Origin: Methylobacterium sp. WL1
GTDB lineage: Bacteria; Pseudomonadota; Alphaproteobacteria; Rhizobiales; Beijerinckiaceae
Assembly (NCBI RefSeq): GCF_008000895.1
Contig: NZ_CP042823.1
Location: 1,178,001-1,242,000, forward strand
Reading direction: 5' to 3'
DNA: 64,000 nucleotides
A model generated the notes under the pieces. It saw only the letters and a program-made list of their open reading frames with translations. It did no database searches and was not told the origin of the DNA. Below are positions 1-8,725 of the stretch, piece by piece; position 1 is the stretch's first letter; every line of letters starts with the position of its first letter. The position numbers were made by a program, and so were the translations under genes.

Positions 1-1135
1 CCGGGTTGCCCATGTCGGGCCTGGGCTTCATGCCCTGAGGCTGCGTCTGCCCATGCGGGCCGGTCCCGGATGCCGGCCCCGTCGCGCCGGGAGCCTCGTT
101 GCCGCGATCGGCCATGCGGTTGTCGTACTGCAACCGGTCGTAGTTGGCCTCGGCCTCCGCCCCGGACGCGCCGCCCCGGGCGTCGATCTTCACCATCTCA
201 CCGACGCACATCTGCTCCGGCCGGGGGCACATGCCGATGATCCGGTCGTACAGGCCCTTGGCGTAGGACTTGTAGAAGCGGGACGGCTCGGACTCGCTCG
301 GCTTCTCCAGCTCGAGATAGGCCTCCTGGGTCAGCTCGCCGCCCTGCGCCTTGGTCTTGGCAACCCACTGATCGAAGGCCTCGTTGGTCACGCCGTTGAA
401 CTTGAAGAACATGTTCGAGAAGCCGGCGCCGCTGTAATGCGCCGAGCGGCCCTCATAGGAACCCTCCCGGTTGATCACCGCGTGGAGCTGGGTCTGCATG
501 CCCGGCATCGCGTAGACCATGCCGGCGAGCGTCGGGATGTAGAACGTGTTCATCACGTCGGTGGCGGTGATCTTGAACTGGATCGGCCGGTCCACCGGGG
601 CGGCGAGCTCGTTCACCGTGGCGATCCCGTATTGCGGGTAGAGGAACAGCCACTTCCAATCCATCGCCACCACCTCGACTTGCAGCGGCTCGACGCCGGC
701 CGGGACGTCGCGCTTCGCGTCGATCTTGCTGAGCGGCCGGAACGGATCCAGGGTGTGGGTCCCGATCCAGGTGAGGGCGCCGAGCGCGATGATGATCATC
801 AGGGGCGCCGTCCAGATCAGCACCTCGAGCTGCGTCGAGTGGTGCCATTCGGGATCGTACACCGCGTCCTTGTTGGTGGCGCGGTAGCGCCAGGCGAAGA
901 ACAAGGTGAAGAAGATCACCGGGATGATGATCAGGAGCATCAGCCCGGTGGCCGCCAGCACGAGGTTGCGCTGCTGCTCGGCGACGTAGCCGGCCGGGCT
1001 CATGACCACGAGGTTGCAGCCACCCAGCAACGCCAGGATCGGCGGCAGGGCGAGGAGCGGCACGAGCCGACGTGCGAGGCCGCTCCGGCGGTCGCTGGGC
1101 TCGATCCTGTCCGGGAGAAGGGTCGAAGAGGTCAC
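1..1135 (-). CDS. cyoA: Cytochrome bo ubiquinol oxidase subunit II (3' end outside window)
   Basis: Subunit II of the haem-copper quinol oxidase, a membrane-anchored subunit whose cupredoxin-like domain faces the periplasm and lacks the CuA centre of cytochrome c oxidases. The frame reads without a stop from GTG at 1135 to the window edge (378 codons). The N terminus is a lipoprotein leader ending in LLGGC with the acylated Cys at about residue 40. A membrane segment, the cupredoxin region and a Pro/Gly/Met-rich tail follow. An AAAGAGACG stretch a few bases upstream supports the GTG start over the internal ATG at 1003, which would remove the lipobox. The rest of a cyo operon should lie beyond the left edge. 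An MFS permease gene precedes it on the same strand. Confidence 0.9.
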   Translation of the reverse strand, partial: MTSSTLLPDRIEPSDRRSGLARRLVPLLALPPILALLGGCNLVVMSPAGYVAEQQRNLVLAATGLMLLIIIPVIFFTLFFAWRYRATNKDAVYDPEWHHSTQLEVLIWTAPLMIIIALGALTWIGTHTLDPFRPLSKIDAKRDVPAGVEPLQVEVVAMDWKWLFLYPQYGIATVNELAAPVDRPIQFKITATDVMNTFYIPTLAGMVYAMPGMQTQLHAVINREGSYEGRSAHYSGAGFSNMFFKFNGVTNEAFDQWVAKTKAQGGELTQEAYLELEKPSESEPSRFYKSYAKGLYDRIIGMCPRPEQMCVGEMVKIDARGGASGAEAEANYDRLQYDNRMADRGNEAPGATGPASGTGPHGQTQPQGMKPRPDMGNP

Positions 1136-1248
1136 AGCACTCGTCTCTTTATCCCACGCCGCATGCGCGGCATCCGCGCCGTGTCGCGTCTGCGGCACGG
1201 CCGACAACGTCTGGAAGGAGGCGCGCAGCCTGCGCCGCGCGCTGCCGG

Positions 1249-2589
1249 CTACATCTGGCGCATCTCGGAGCGGTCGAGGAACAAGGCCGCGAGGGTGCAG
1301 ACCGCGCCGGACAACAGGTAGACGCCGACCATGGCCAAGCCGTAGCGCTGCGACAGGAACAGCGCCACCAGCGGGGCGAAGCCGGCACCGACCAGCCAGG
1401 CGAAGTCGGAGGTCAGCGCGGCGCCGGTGTAGCGGTAGTGGTTGCCCAACCGGGCCGTCACCGCGCCGGCGGTCTGGCCGTAGGCGAGGCCGAGCAGCAT
1501 GAAGCCGATCGTGACGTAGATGGTCTGGCCGATCGCGCTCTCGCCGAACAGGAGCGGCGCGATGATGCTGCCGACCGCAAAGAACCCGATCAGCGAGGCG
1601 CTCATGATCAGGCAGTTGCGGCGGCCGATCTGGTCGGCGATCAGCCCGGAGGCGGCGATCGCGCCGGCACAGACGATGGCCCCGGAGAACTGCACGATCA
1701 GGAACTCGCCGGGCGAGCGGCTGCTGGTGTTGTTGAGTGCCAGCCAGGCGATCGGGAAGATCGTCACGAGGTGGAACAAGGCGAAGCCGGCGAGCGGCAC
1801 GAAGGCGCCGCGGATCACGTCGGCGGCATGGTGCCGGAACAGCTCCAGGGCCGGGACCGGGCGGAGCCGGTCGAGGTCCATCATCCGGGCGAATTCGTCG
1901 GTGGCGACCAGGCGCAGCCGGGCGAACAGGGCGACGACGTTGATGGTGAAGGCGCAGTAGAACGGGAAGCGCCAGCCCCAATCGATGAAGTCGGCCTCGT
2001 CGAGGTTGACCAGGAAGAACGCGAACAACGCGCTCGCTACCATGAAGCCCAGGGGCGCGCCGAGCTGCGGGATCATCGCGTACCAGCCGCGGCGCTCCCG
2101 GGGGGCGTTCATGGCGAGCAGGGAGGCGAGCCCGTCCCAGGCGCCGCCCAGTGCCAGGCCTTGAAGGATCCGGAGGACCGCCAGGAGGTAGACGGAAGAG
2201 ATGCCGATGCTATCGTAGCGCGGCAGGAAGCTGACCGCCGCCGTGGCGCCCCCGAGCAGGAACAGCGCGATCGTGAGCTTGACGCTGCGCCCGTGCCGGC
2301 GATCGATCGCCATGAAGATCACGGAGCCGATCGGCCGGGCGATGAAGGCCAGGGCGAAGATCGAGAACGCGTACAGCGTGCCGGTCAGCGGATCGACGAA
2401 GGGGAAGAACACCTTCGGGAAAACCAGCACGCAGGCGATGCCGAATACGAAGAAGTCGAAGTATTCGGACGCGCGGCCGATGACCACGCCGATGGCGATC
2501 TCGTTCGGGTGGACCTTGTGGTCCCCCATCGCCTGCTGAGCATCGCGCTCCAGGGTCGTGGCCGAGGCCATTTGGGTGTTCGCACTCAT
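1249..2589 (-). CDS. MFS transporter, metabolite:proton symporter (MHS) type
   Basis: 446-residue polytopic inner-membrane permease with about 12 hydrophobic helices. Between helices 2 and 3 it has the MHS-like loop RPIGSVIFMAIDRRHGRS, and later GLALGGAWDG, both typical of the major facilitator superfamily. The N-terminal 30 residues are hydrophilic and cytoplasmic. The substrate cannot be read from sequence; MHS-family members carry carboxylates, osmolytes or sugars with protons. It ends 113 bases before the cyoA start on the same strand, so co-transcription with the oxidase is possible. That gap holds no clear terminator. A GC-rich palindrome (2612-2627) lies in its 5' leader. Confidence 0.85.
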   Translation of the reverse strand: MSANTQMASATTLERDAQQAMGDHKVHPNEIAIGVVIGRASEYFDFFVFGIACVLVFPKVFFPFVDPLTGTLYAFSIFALAFIARPIGSVIFMAIDRRHGRSVKLTIALFLLGGATAAVSFLPRYDSIGISSVYLLAVLRILQGLALGGAWDGLASLLAMNAPRERRGWYAMIPQLGAPLGFMVASALFAFFLVNLDEADFIDWGWRFPFYCAFTINVVALFARLRLVATDEFARMMDLDRLRPVPALELFRHHAADVIRGAFVPLAGFALFHLVTIFPIAWLALNNTSSRSPGEFLIVQFSGAIVCAGAIAASGLIADQIGRRNCLIMSASLIGFFAVGSIIAPLLFGESAIGQTIYVTIGFMLLGLAYGQTAGAVTARLGNHYRYTGAALTSDFAWLVGAGFAPLVALFLSQRYGLAMVGVYLLSGAVCTLAALFLDRSEMRQM

Positions 2590-2803
2590 GGTTGACTGCC
2601 GCCCTCGCCGCGCGCCCGTTCGGGCGCCATGGCCGGAACCGCCTCATGCGGCATGTCCAGAGGTATCGCAACCGGCATCCGACGCAAGTTCACCCACTGA
2701 CGCATGCATGGCACCCCCATGCCTGCCCTGCAGTCGGCACATGCGGGGCGGCCTGCCGCGACGGGCGGAACCCGTCGCCGCGGCGCCGGCCGAGCCCACA
2801 CGC

Positions 2804-4990
2804 CTAGACCCGGTAATGCGCGGAATTTCGTGACAGGTTGATGTTGTAGTAGGGGTCGGCCCGGAGCTCAGGGCCCCAGCGGTCGAGCATGGTCAGCACC
2901 TCGCCCTCGAAGCGCTTGCGCTTCTCCGGCGTATCCTCGGCGCCCCGACTCTTCGATTCGTGATGAATCAACTTGGCGAACGGCGTCCACACGATGCGGT
3001 AGCCGGCCCGGCGGATCTTCAGGCACAGGTCCACGTCGTTGAAGGCGACCTTCAGGGCGTCGGCATCGAAGCCGCCGACCGCCTCGAACACGTCGGCGCG
3101 CATGGCCAGGCAGGCGCCCGTGACCGCCGAGACCTCGTGGGCGATGACCATCCGGCAGAAATAGCCGGGATCCGCGTCCGGTACGCCGAGATGGCTGTGC
3201 CCGGCGACGCCACCGATCCCCAGCACGATGCCGCCGTGCTGGATGGTCCGGTCCGGGTAGAGCAGCTTCGCCCCGACGGCGCCGATCTCCGGCCGCACCG
3301 CGTGCCGGACCAGTTCCCCGAGCCACTCGCGGTCCAGCACCTCGACGTCGTTGTTGAGGAACAGGAGCACCGGCCCGGTGGCGGCGGCCGCGCCGCGGTT
3401 CGACAGGTCCGAGAAGTTGAAGGCTCCCGGCACCGGCACGATGCGCACGCGCGGGTCGTCGCGATACCGGGCGAACAGGGCCGCCGTCTCGGGCTCGCGG
3501 CTGTCGTTGTCGACGATCACCACCTCGATGTCGGGGTAGTCGGTGCCCGCGAGCAGCCCGTCGAGGGTGACCGACAGGATCTCGGCGCGGTCCCGGGTCG
3601 GGATGATCGCGGAGACCCGGGGCGGCGGAAGCGGGAGCGGCCGGACCAGGCGGTTGAAGCCCGACGGCCCGCGCTCGACCCGGCCACCCCAGGGCGCCAC
3701 GACCTCGTCGAGGGCGCGCAGCCGCGCCGCCTCGGCCCGGGACAGGGCCCGGTCCGAGAAGGTCCCGGAACCCTGCGCGGCGCGCCAATGGTAGAGCACC
3801 CGCGGGATGTGGCGGATGCGGGACGGGTCGAGGCCGTCGGTGAGCCGCAGCAGCAGGTCGTGGTCCTGACTGCCCTCAAAACCCGGACGCAGGCCGCCGA
3901 CCGCCCGCAGGGCGTCGGTCCGGACCACGGTGAGATGGTTGATGTAGTTCTGCGCGTAGAGCAGCTCGCGGTCGAAGCCCGCCTTGAAGTGCGGGTCGAA
4001 CCGGCGGCCGCGTCCGTCGATCTTGTCCTCGTCGCTGTAGATCAGCACCAGGTCCGGATCGAGGCGAAGCGCCCGGGCGACCTCATAGAGGGCGTCCTCG
4101 GTGAGCACATCGTCGTGGTCCATGAAGGCGCAGGCGACACCGCGTGCGAGGCCCAGGGCATCGTTGGTGGCCCGGGCGATGTGGCCGTTCTCGGACCGGG
4201 CGAGCACGCGGATGCGCGGATCGGCCTCGGCGGCGCGCTCAAGGATCCGGGGAATCGCGGGCCGCGTCGAGGCGTCGTCGACGACGCACAGTTCCCAGTG
4301 CGGATAGAGCTGCGCGCGCAGGGAGGCGAGGGCGGCCTGCAGCACCTTCGGGTCCGGATCGTGCACCGGCATCAGCACCGAGATCAGCGGCGGATCGGCC
4401 CAGGCGGCGATCTCGGCGGCAATGCCGTCCCGCTCCGCCCGGCGATAGCCGTGGGCACGGATCCAGGCCTCGTATCCGGTCACCCGGCGGTGAGCCAGCG
4501 CCCGGCCCAGGAAGCCGCGCGCCCGCACCTTCTTGCCGAGGATCCGCCAGTAGAGCGCCTGCAGGGTCAGCGCCGGCTCGCGCAGGAGCGCGCGCGGCAC
4601 CAGGGTCGGCCAGTCGAGGCGGCGCACCGTGATTCGGCGCAGCCGGACCGTGACCCGACCGGCGGGATCGGCCACCCGCAGGGCGACGACGCCCTCGGGG
4701 AGGCGCCCGATCCACGTGAAGGCACCCCCGCCCGACGCCTCCTGGGGCAGCAGCGGCCCCGGACGCCCCTCGGGACCGGCGAAGGCCATGCCGGGGATCG
4801 TGTCCGGACCCTCCGTCGGGTCGTTGGACAGGGTGATCTCGAGCCAGCGGCCCGCGAGCCCCGGAAGCTCGACGCGCATCCCGTCCGCCGCCGCCCGGAC
4901 CGGCAGAGGGCGGCGCTTGCGTCCGGTTCGCGTCAGGTGCGCCGGCGGCAGGCGCGTCTCGGGGCCCCCCGTCTCGGTCGGGCGCGCCAT
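2804..4990 (-). CDS. Two-domain GT2 family glycosyltransferase
   Basis: 728 residues. After an N-terminal region of about 200 residues without a recognised motif come two family-2 glycosyltransferase domains. The first starts near residue 202 (PLISVLMPVHDPD, then VVDDAST and the DHDD metal-binding motif near 291). The second starts near residue 458 (PRVSAIIPTRDRAE, then VIVDNDS and FLNNDVE). Tandem GT2 domains of this kind build surface polysaccharide or glycosylate protein by transferring two successive sugars from nucleotide donors on the cytoplasmic side; which sugars is unknown. The start ATG overlaps the stop of the upstream gene as TGATG, indicating translational coupling. The open frame continues far upstream, but that extension lies over the preceding gene in another frame and was discarded. 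Confidence 0.88.
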   Translation of the reverse strand: MARPTETGGPETRLPPAHLTRTGRKRRPLPVRAAADGMRVELPGLAGRWLEITLSNDPTEGPDTIPGMAFAGPEGRPGPLLPQEASGGGAFTWIGRLPEGVVALRVADPAGRVTVRLRRITVRRLDWPTLVPRALLREPALTLQALYWRILGKKVRARGFLGRALAHRRVTGYEAWIRAHGYRRAERDGIAAEIAAWADPPLISVLMPVHDPDPKVLQAALASLRAQLYPHWELCVVDDASTRPAIPRILERAAEADPRIRVLARSENGHIARATNDALGLARGVACAFMDHDDVLTEDALYEVARALRLDPDLVLIYSDEDKIDGRGRRFDPHFKAGFDRELLYAQNYINHLTVVRTDALRAVGGLRPGFEGSQDHDLLLRLTDGLDPSRIRHIPRVLYHWRAAQGSGTFSDRALSRAEAARLRALDEVVAPWGGRVERGPSGFNRLVRPLPLPPPRVSAIIPTRDRAEILSVTLDGLLAGTDYPDIEVVIVDNDSREPETAALFARYRDDPRVRIVPVPGAFNFSDLSNRGAAAATGPVLLFLNNDVEVLDREWLGELVRHAVRPEIGAVGAKLLYPDRTIQHGGIVLGIGGVAGHSHLGVPDADPGYFCRMVIAHEVSAVTGACLAMRADVFEAVGGFDADALKVAFNDVDLCLKIRRAGYRIVWTPFAKLIHHESKSRGAEDTPEKRKRFEGEVLTMLDRWGPELRADPYYNINLSRNSAHYRV

Positions 4991-6033
4991 CAGCTCCAGC
5001 TCTTGTCGATCGAGTCCTTCACGGCATCCGACATCGCGACGTCGAACACCAGCATCTCCTCCACCGCCTTGACAGTCCGCAAGCGCTCGGCCAGCGCCTG
5101 GGTCTCGGCCGGCACCGGCGGCGGAACCGGCACCGGAGCGTGGATGCCCAGCCGGTCGAACAGGGTCGACGCGAAGGCGTGGTACCGCGTCTTGTGGCCG
5201 ACGATCCCGACCCGGGCCAGGATCTCGATCGCGGCGATCGAGTTGCCCGGGTGCAGGCGATCCTCGGGCATGCGGGTTCCGAGCTGGCGGGTCAACGGGT
5301 TGTAGAGCAGCCGGTAGGCCGGCTCCGGCAGCATGCGGAAGTAGCGCTTGAGGCTCTTCACGTCGGTGAAGTCGTAGGATTCCGAGAACGACGCGGCCTC
5401 GGCCAGCGGTCCGAGGCGCCAGCCGCGCACCGGATCGAGGGCGTCGCCGGCCCGGGCCTTCAGCCAGAGCATGCGGGTCGCCATCTCGGTGTAGGGGTCC
5501 TGCACCAGGATGCCGGTGACCATCAGGTCCGGCGTCATGAAGTTCTCGTAGCGCGGGATCGTCACGGCGCCCGACAGCAACGCCGAGGGGGCTGAGGGGC
5601 CGGATAGGATGCAGGTCAGGATCTCGTCCGGCAGCTTGTGGACGCCGAAGTAGCAGTGCTGGAAATACGGGAACAAGGCCGCCTGCAGGGCCGTCTCGGG
5701 CTCGATCCCGGTGTTGATGAGCATGACGCGCAGCCGCACGAGCCCGTCCGGAGGCGTGCGGCGATAGACCAGGACATTGGTGTCGGCGTCGTAGAGTTCG
5801 AGGCGCTGGATCTCGGCCAGGCCCGGCACCTCGGCCTGCGTGAGCACGAAGGTGCATTGCCCGGTGGCGTGCCAGCCGTTGCGCTTGAACGTCTCGTCGG
5901 TGACGCTGGCCGAAACCTCGGCCACGCGCTGGCCTCCGACGGAGACCATCACCCGACTGATGGCGAGGGGATTGTCCGGCACGATCCAGCCGCGGATCGA
6001 GTCGCCGTGATCGTGATCAATGAAGTAGCGCAT
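4990..6033 (-). CDS. Protein of unknown function coupled to a glycosyltransferase
   Basis: 347 residues from ATG at 6033; the frame extends further upstream, but that extension is Gly/Arg/Ala-rich and looks non-coding. Residues 1-90 are beta-rich (GDSIRGWIVPDN, then SRVMVSVGGQRVAEV) and resemble the accessory beta domains that often precede glycosyltransferases. The middle contains LRVMLINTGIEPETALQ, FPYFQHCYFGVHKLPDE and QDPYTEMATRMLWLKAR. These faintly recall the nucleotide-binding and DPYERM-like segments of polysaccharide sulfotransferases, but the sulfonate-donor loop is degenerate. The stop codon overlaps the start of the glycosyltransferase, so a role in the same glycan pathway is likely. 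No function is assigned. Confidence 0.75.
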   Translation of the reverse strand: MRYFIDHDHGDSIRGWIVPDNPLAISRVMVSVGGQRVAEVSASVTDETFKRNGWHATGQCTFVLTQAEVPGLAEIQRLELYDADTNVLVYRRTPPDGLVRLRVMLINTGIEPETALQAALFPYFQHCYFGVHKLPDEILTCILSGPSAPSALLSGAVTIPRYENFMTPDLMVTGILVQDPYTEMATRMLWLKARAGDALDPVRGWRLGPLAEAASFSESYDFTDVKSLKRYFRMLPEPAYRLLYNPLTRQLGTRMPEDRLHPGNSIAAIEILARVGIVGHKTRYHAFASTLFDRLGIHAPVPVPPPVPAETQALAERLRTVKAVEEMLVFDVAMSDAVKDSIDKSWS

Positions 6034-6238
6034 GTCCCGAAGCTTGAGGCGGCGGAATGCCGGGACCGCCCGAGCGGCCCGGCCGGATGCCGGCCGGCAC
6101 GCCCATAGCGCATTTTCTTCCCCGCGTGCACCATTGCGGTATCCGCCCCCCCGGGCTACGCCCCTCAACCTTCCGCTTGCGCCCCCGCCGGGCACCGGCT
6201 ATAGGCCCGGCCCACCGGTGCTCACGCAGCACCGGACC

Positions 6239-6281
6239 GGGCGCGTAGCTCAGCGGGAGCGCACTACCTTGACAGGGTAGG
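6239..6281 (+). pseudogene. 5' fragment of a tRNA-Val(GAC), 3' half missing
   Basis: The sequence follows a tRNA from the acceptor 5' strand (GGGCGCG) through a D arm (GCTC...GCGC/GAGC region) and a complete anticodon arm (CTACC-TTGACAG-GGTAG, anticodon GAC, Val). It then diverges: there is no T arm, and no CGCGCCC to pair with the acceptor strand within the next 150 bases. An unrelated 8-bp hairpin (6282-6310) follows directly. An intact tRNA-Val with the same anticodon begins 80 bases downstream. The sequence therefore supports a truncated tRNA copy rather than a functional gene. Confidence 0.65.
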
Positions 6282-6330
6282 GGCCACTCCTCATAAGCCG
6301 CTGAGTGGCCTGGATTATTTCGATGGCTTT

Positions 6331-6347
6331 CAGGCTCGACGAGCCTG
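6331..6347 (+). terminator. Short perfect hairpin between the tRNA fragment and tRNA-Val
   Basis: CAGGCTC-GAC-GAGCCTG, a perfect 7-bp stem with a 3-base loop and no T-run. It could be a processing or termination signal of the tRNA fragment, or chance; its role is inferred from position only. Confidence 0.3.
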
Positions 6348-6361
6348 ATGACGATCGATTA

Positions 6362-6436
6362 GGAGACGTAGCACAGCGGTAGTGCATTCCCTTGACATGG
6401 GAAAGGTCACAGGTTCGATCCCTGTCGTCTCCACCA
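6362..6436 (+). tRNA. tRNA-Val (GAC), CCA end encoded
   Basis: A full cloverleaf can be drawn. The acceptor GGAGACG pairs with CGTCTCC (6362-6368 with 6426-6432). The D stem is GCAC/GTGC, and the anticodon stem TTCCC/GGGAA encloses loop TTGACAT (anticodon GAC). The T arm is CACAG-GTTCGATC-CCTGTC-like, and the discriminator A is followed by genomic CCA. It reads GUC and GUU valine codons. Confidence 0.93.
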
Positions 6437-7142
6437 CTCGACCCTATGGCGCCCGAGCGGACGGTTTCCCCGCATTAGATTGAGCCGGCGGGGCCTGCCC
6501 CTCAGTGAACGGTGGCATCGTCCCCGTCCTCTGGTCCGTTCAGGGTTGGAAACTTTCTACACGCCTCCTCAACCTGAAGCACCGCAAGGGCGCGACGCGC
6601 TGGACGTCCCTGTCTGCCTTCGGCTTCGCCCGCGAGGACGAGAGACCGGGCAGATGCGCGGGTCCAGCACGCGATGAACAACCGGCCCGGCGTCGTGCAG
6701 CCGCAGCCGACCGGCCCGAACCGTGTCGAATGCCGCGGCACGGTGCGCGCGCCAGATGGCCACGACATGCCGCTGCGCACGGTGGGGGAGGTCGGCGGGA
6801 CGGACAGTGACGCAACCATGCGGTTTCTGATGGCTATCCCGCTGGCCCAGCAACCCTCGACACCGCGAAACCGCCATCTCAGGACCCGACGAAGTCAATC
6901 GTTTCGTTGGGACCGTAACGTCGGCCGATGCTTGCACAGGCCGCCATCCGGCAGCACCGGATGCGGGGCCGCTTAGAACCGTGATCTTTGCCAGATGGTC
7001 CTGGCCAGGACGATCTGGCCAGGACCATCTGAGACGTGCGAGGGCACGGGAGCATGCATGGGATCCCATCATCCTCGTAGGTCCCGCCGCGTTCCCGGCC
7101 GTATCGCCACCTGGTTCCGCTCAGAGCCCCGAAGGCTGCCGT
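6437..7142 (+). other. Gene-poor stretch between tRNA-Val and the FkbM unit
   Basis: About 700 bases. Several short frames are open on both strands, but none has a credible ribosome-binding site, recognisable motif or consistent composition. The only structured element seen is the perfect inverted repeat at 6992-7031. Confidence 0.6.
6992..7031. repeat. Perfect 16-bp inverted repeat, 8-base spacer
   Basis: The arm CAGATGGTCCTGGCCA (6992-7007) is repeated in perfect inverted orientation at 7016-7031. Each arm contains the palindromic core TCCTGGCCAGGA, or part of it, so several foldings are possible. It lies about 110 bases upstream of the FkbM unit and has no T-run. Candidate roles are a terminator, an interspersed palindromic repeat or a mobile-element end; the sequence does not decide. 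Confidence 0.75.
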
Positions 7143-7478
7143 ATGACGACGTCCCCTGTCCACGACATCGACACCAAATACATCCGCCAGATCCAGCAGC
7201 AGCAGATTGCACTGGCACTGATCATGGCCGAGCGCGACGCGGCCGTGCGGGAGCGCGATCTGGCCCGGGCGCGATCCGAGGCCTCGACCAAGCTGATTGA
7301 GGCCCTGTCGGCGAGTTTGCGGCCCTTCGGGTTCAGCCGGAAGCGCTTCCTGTCGGCGATCCGCAGGGCGGCCCGCACGGTACCGGACCAGGGGCCCGAT
7401 TCGCTGCAGCATACGGTTCTGTTCGACGGCTCGAACCGGATCCTGGGGGCCCGGCCTCTTGACCGGACCCGTCCCTGA
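7143..7478 (+). CDS. Hypothetical protein, coiled-coil N-terminal half
   Basis: 111 residues from ATG 7143, which has a GAAGG stretch seven bases upstream; the longer open frame upstream is not coding-like. Residues 10-60 (IRQIQQQQIALALIMAERDAA and onward) form a charged heptad-like helix suited to dimerisation. The C-terminal half is basic. There is no signal peptide or membrane segment. It is the first gene of a three-gene plus-strand unit with an FkbM methyltransferase and another small helical protein, so a partner role in the same modification is possible. No family was recognised. Confidence 0.65.
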   Translation: MTTSPVHDIDTKYIRQIQQQQIALALIMAERDAAVRERDLARARSEASTKLIEALSASLRPFGFSRKRFLSAIRRAARTVPDQGPDSLQHTVLFDGSNRILGARPLDRTRP

Positions 7479-7526
7479 GCGCACCGCACCCGCACTCGTC
7501 ACCTGTATCGATCGGTCCCCTTCAAC

Positions 7527-8297
7527 ATGGTGGAACGCAGGGCCATGGATGTCGCGCTCCTGACCGTCTTCAACGCCCTGGTCGATCTCAGGAACGAACT
7601 GGACGCGAAGCCCCATCTCGCCAGCTCCGAACTCGCGTTCCTGTCGTTCGCCACGAAGATGGCGCCGTATTCCAACGCGCAGCTGCTGCAGGACCTCTGG
7701 GTCCTGTACGAACTCAAGGAGAAGCGGAACGGCTACTTCGTCGAGTTCGGTGCCTGCGACGGGATCAGCCTGAGCAATACGCTGCTGCTCGAGAAGACCT
7801 TCGGCTGGCAGGGCGCGCTGGCCGAGCCGGCCCGGGCCTGGCACGCCGCGCTCTACGCCAACCGGAACTGCTACATCACCGACAAGTGCGTCTATAGGAC
7901 CGACGGGGTCGAGGTCCTATTCAACGAGGTGGACATCGGCGAGCTGTCCGGCATGAACGACTTGGTGACGGGCGATTTCCACGCGCAGTTCCGCCAGGAC
8001 GGTCGGCAATACGCGGTCCAGACGGTTTCGCTGGAGCGATTCCTGGTTGAGGCCCGGGCGCCGAAGCGCATCGACTACATGAGCATCGACGTGGAGGGCG
8101 GCGAGTTTGACGTGCTGGAAAGCTTCGATTTCACGCGCCACGACATCGCCCTGATCAGCGTCGAGCACAACTTCTCGGACAGCCGCGAGAAAATCTACGC
8201 CCTGCTGACCGGCCTGGGTTACCGTCGGCGTTTCCGGCAGCTGTCCCTGTTTGACGATTGGTATGTGCGGCCCGACCTCATCGCGACGCAGGCATGA
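7527..8297 (+). CDS. FkbM family SAM-dependent methyltransferase
   Basis: 256 residues. The core matches the FkbM/Methyltransf_21 family: the SAM-binding motif YFVEFGACDGISLSNT near residues 70-85, an acidic strand end after ALAEPARAWH, and the family hallmark IDYMSIDVEGGEFDVLESFDF near residues 178-198, followed by SVEHNF. Such enzymes O-methylate hydroxyl groups on sugars, exopolysaccharide or small metabolites in the cytoplasm. Start candidates are ATG 7527 and ATG 7545; neither has a strong ribosome-binding site. Its stop overlaps the start of the next gene by four bases (ATGA), indicating coupling. The substrate is unknown; a glycan is likely given the nearby glycosyltransferase gene. 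Confidence 0.88.
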   Translation: MVERRAMDVALLTVFNALVDLRNELDAKPHLASSELAFLSFATKMAPYSNAQLLQDLWVLYELKEKRNGYFVEFGACDGISLSNTLLLEKTFGWQGALAEPARAWHAALYANRNCYITDKCVYRTDGVEVLFNEVDIGELSGMNDLVTGDFHAQFRQDGRQYAVQTVSLERFLVEARAPKRIDYMSIDVEGGEFDVLESFDFTRHDIALISVEHNFSDSREKIYALLTGLGYRRRFRQLSLFDDWYVRPDLIATQA

Positions 8298-8632
8298 CGG
8301 AGCGCTCCATCGTGTCAGCCCGGACCGCGATCGGCATCCTTGATTCCCTGTTCGACCTGTTCAAGCAGATGGGCAGCGGCATCGCGCTCGACTTGCATTG
8401 GCTCGAGATCGCGCGGCGCCTTCAGCTGGTCCGCGCGGAGGTCGTCTGGTCGGCCGATCTGGCCTTCGTTTCCGCGAAGCTGAAAGCACACGCCGCCCAC
8501 TACGCAACCACCTACCAGCCCGACGCCGGCTCGGAGCGGATCCGGAGAGCGAACGCCGACAAGCTCGACAAGGTCGTCCAACACTATTCGATCCTTCGTG
8601 CCCATCTGGAGCAGCAATTGCCGGCCGCATAG
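8294..8632 (+). CDS. Small hypothetical protein coupled to the FkbM methyltransferase
   Basis: 112 residues from the ATG that overlaps the FkbM stop codon. It is predicted mostly alpha-helical and soluble (IGILDSLFDLFKQMGSG, then an EIARRLQLVRAEVVW helix and a C-terminal DKVVQHYSILRAHLEQQL helix). The open frame begins 36 bases further upstream, but the ATGA overlap is the natural start. No family was recognised. The strict coupling suggests a stoichiometric partner of the methyltransferase. Confidence 0.65.
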   Translation: MTERSIVSARTAIGILDSLFDLFKQMGSGIALDLHWLEIARRLQLVRAEVVWSADLAFVSAKLKAHAAHYATTYQPDAGSERIRRANADKLDKVVQHYSILRAHLEQQLPAA

Positions 8633-8725
8633 GCCCGCACGAGACGGTCATCGCGCGGATGATCCGCACGCTTCGGCGGGCATGCCCTTAAGACATGCCC
8701 TGACAAGTCGCCTGCACTGACGGCC

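Noticed and set aside
53..1321. Long plus-strand frame opposite cyoA
   Set aside because: It is Arg/His/Gly-rich and antisense to a clearly conserved oxidase subunit; it is a high-GC shadow frame.
2612..2627. GCGCCCG-TT-CGGGCGC palindrome in the MFS leader as a terminator
   Set aside because: It is 5' of the gene it would have to follow, has no T-run, and such palindromes are common at this GC content.
2804..5857. A 1017-codon open frame on the minus strand read as one protein
   Set aside because: The part upstream of 4990 lies over another gene in a different frame and is Arg/Pro/Gly-rich; the TGATG junction at 4990 marks the true start.
6505..6976. Short frames between tRNA-Val and the FkbM unit as small genes
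   Set aside because: They have no ribosome-binding site and no motif, and several overlap one another in different frames and strands.
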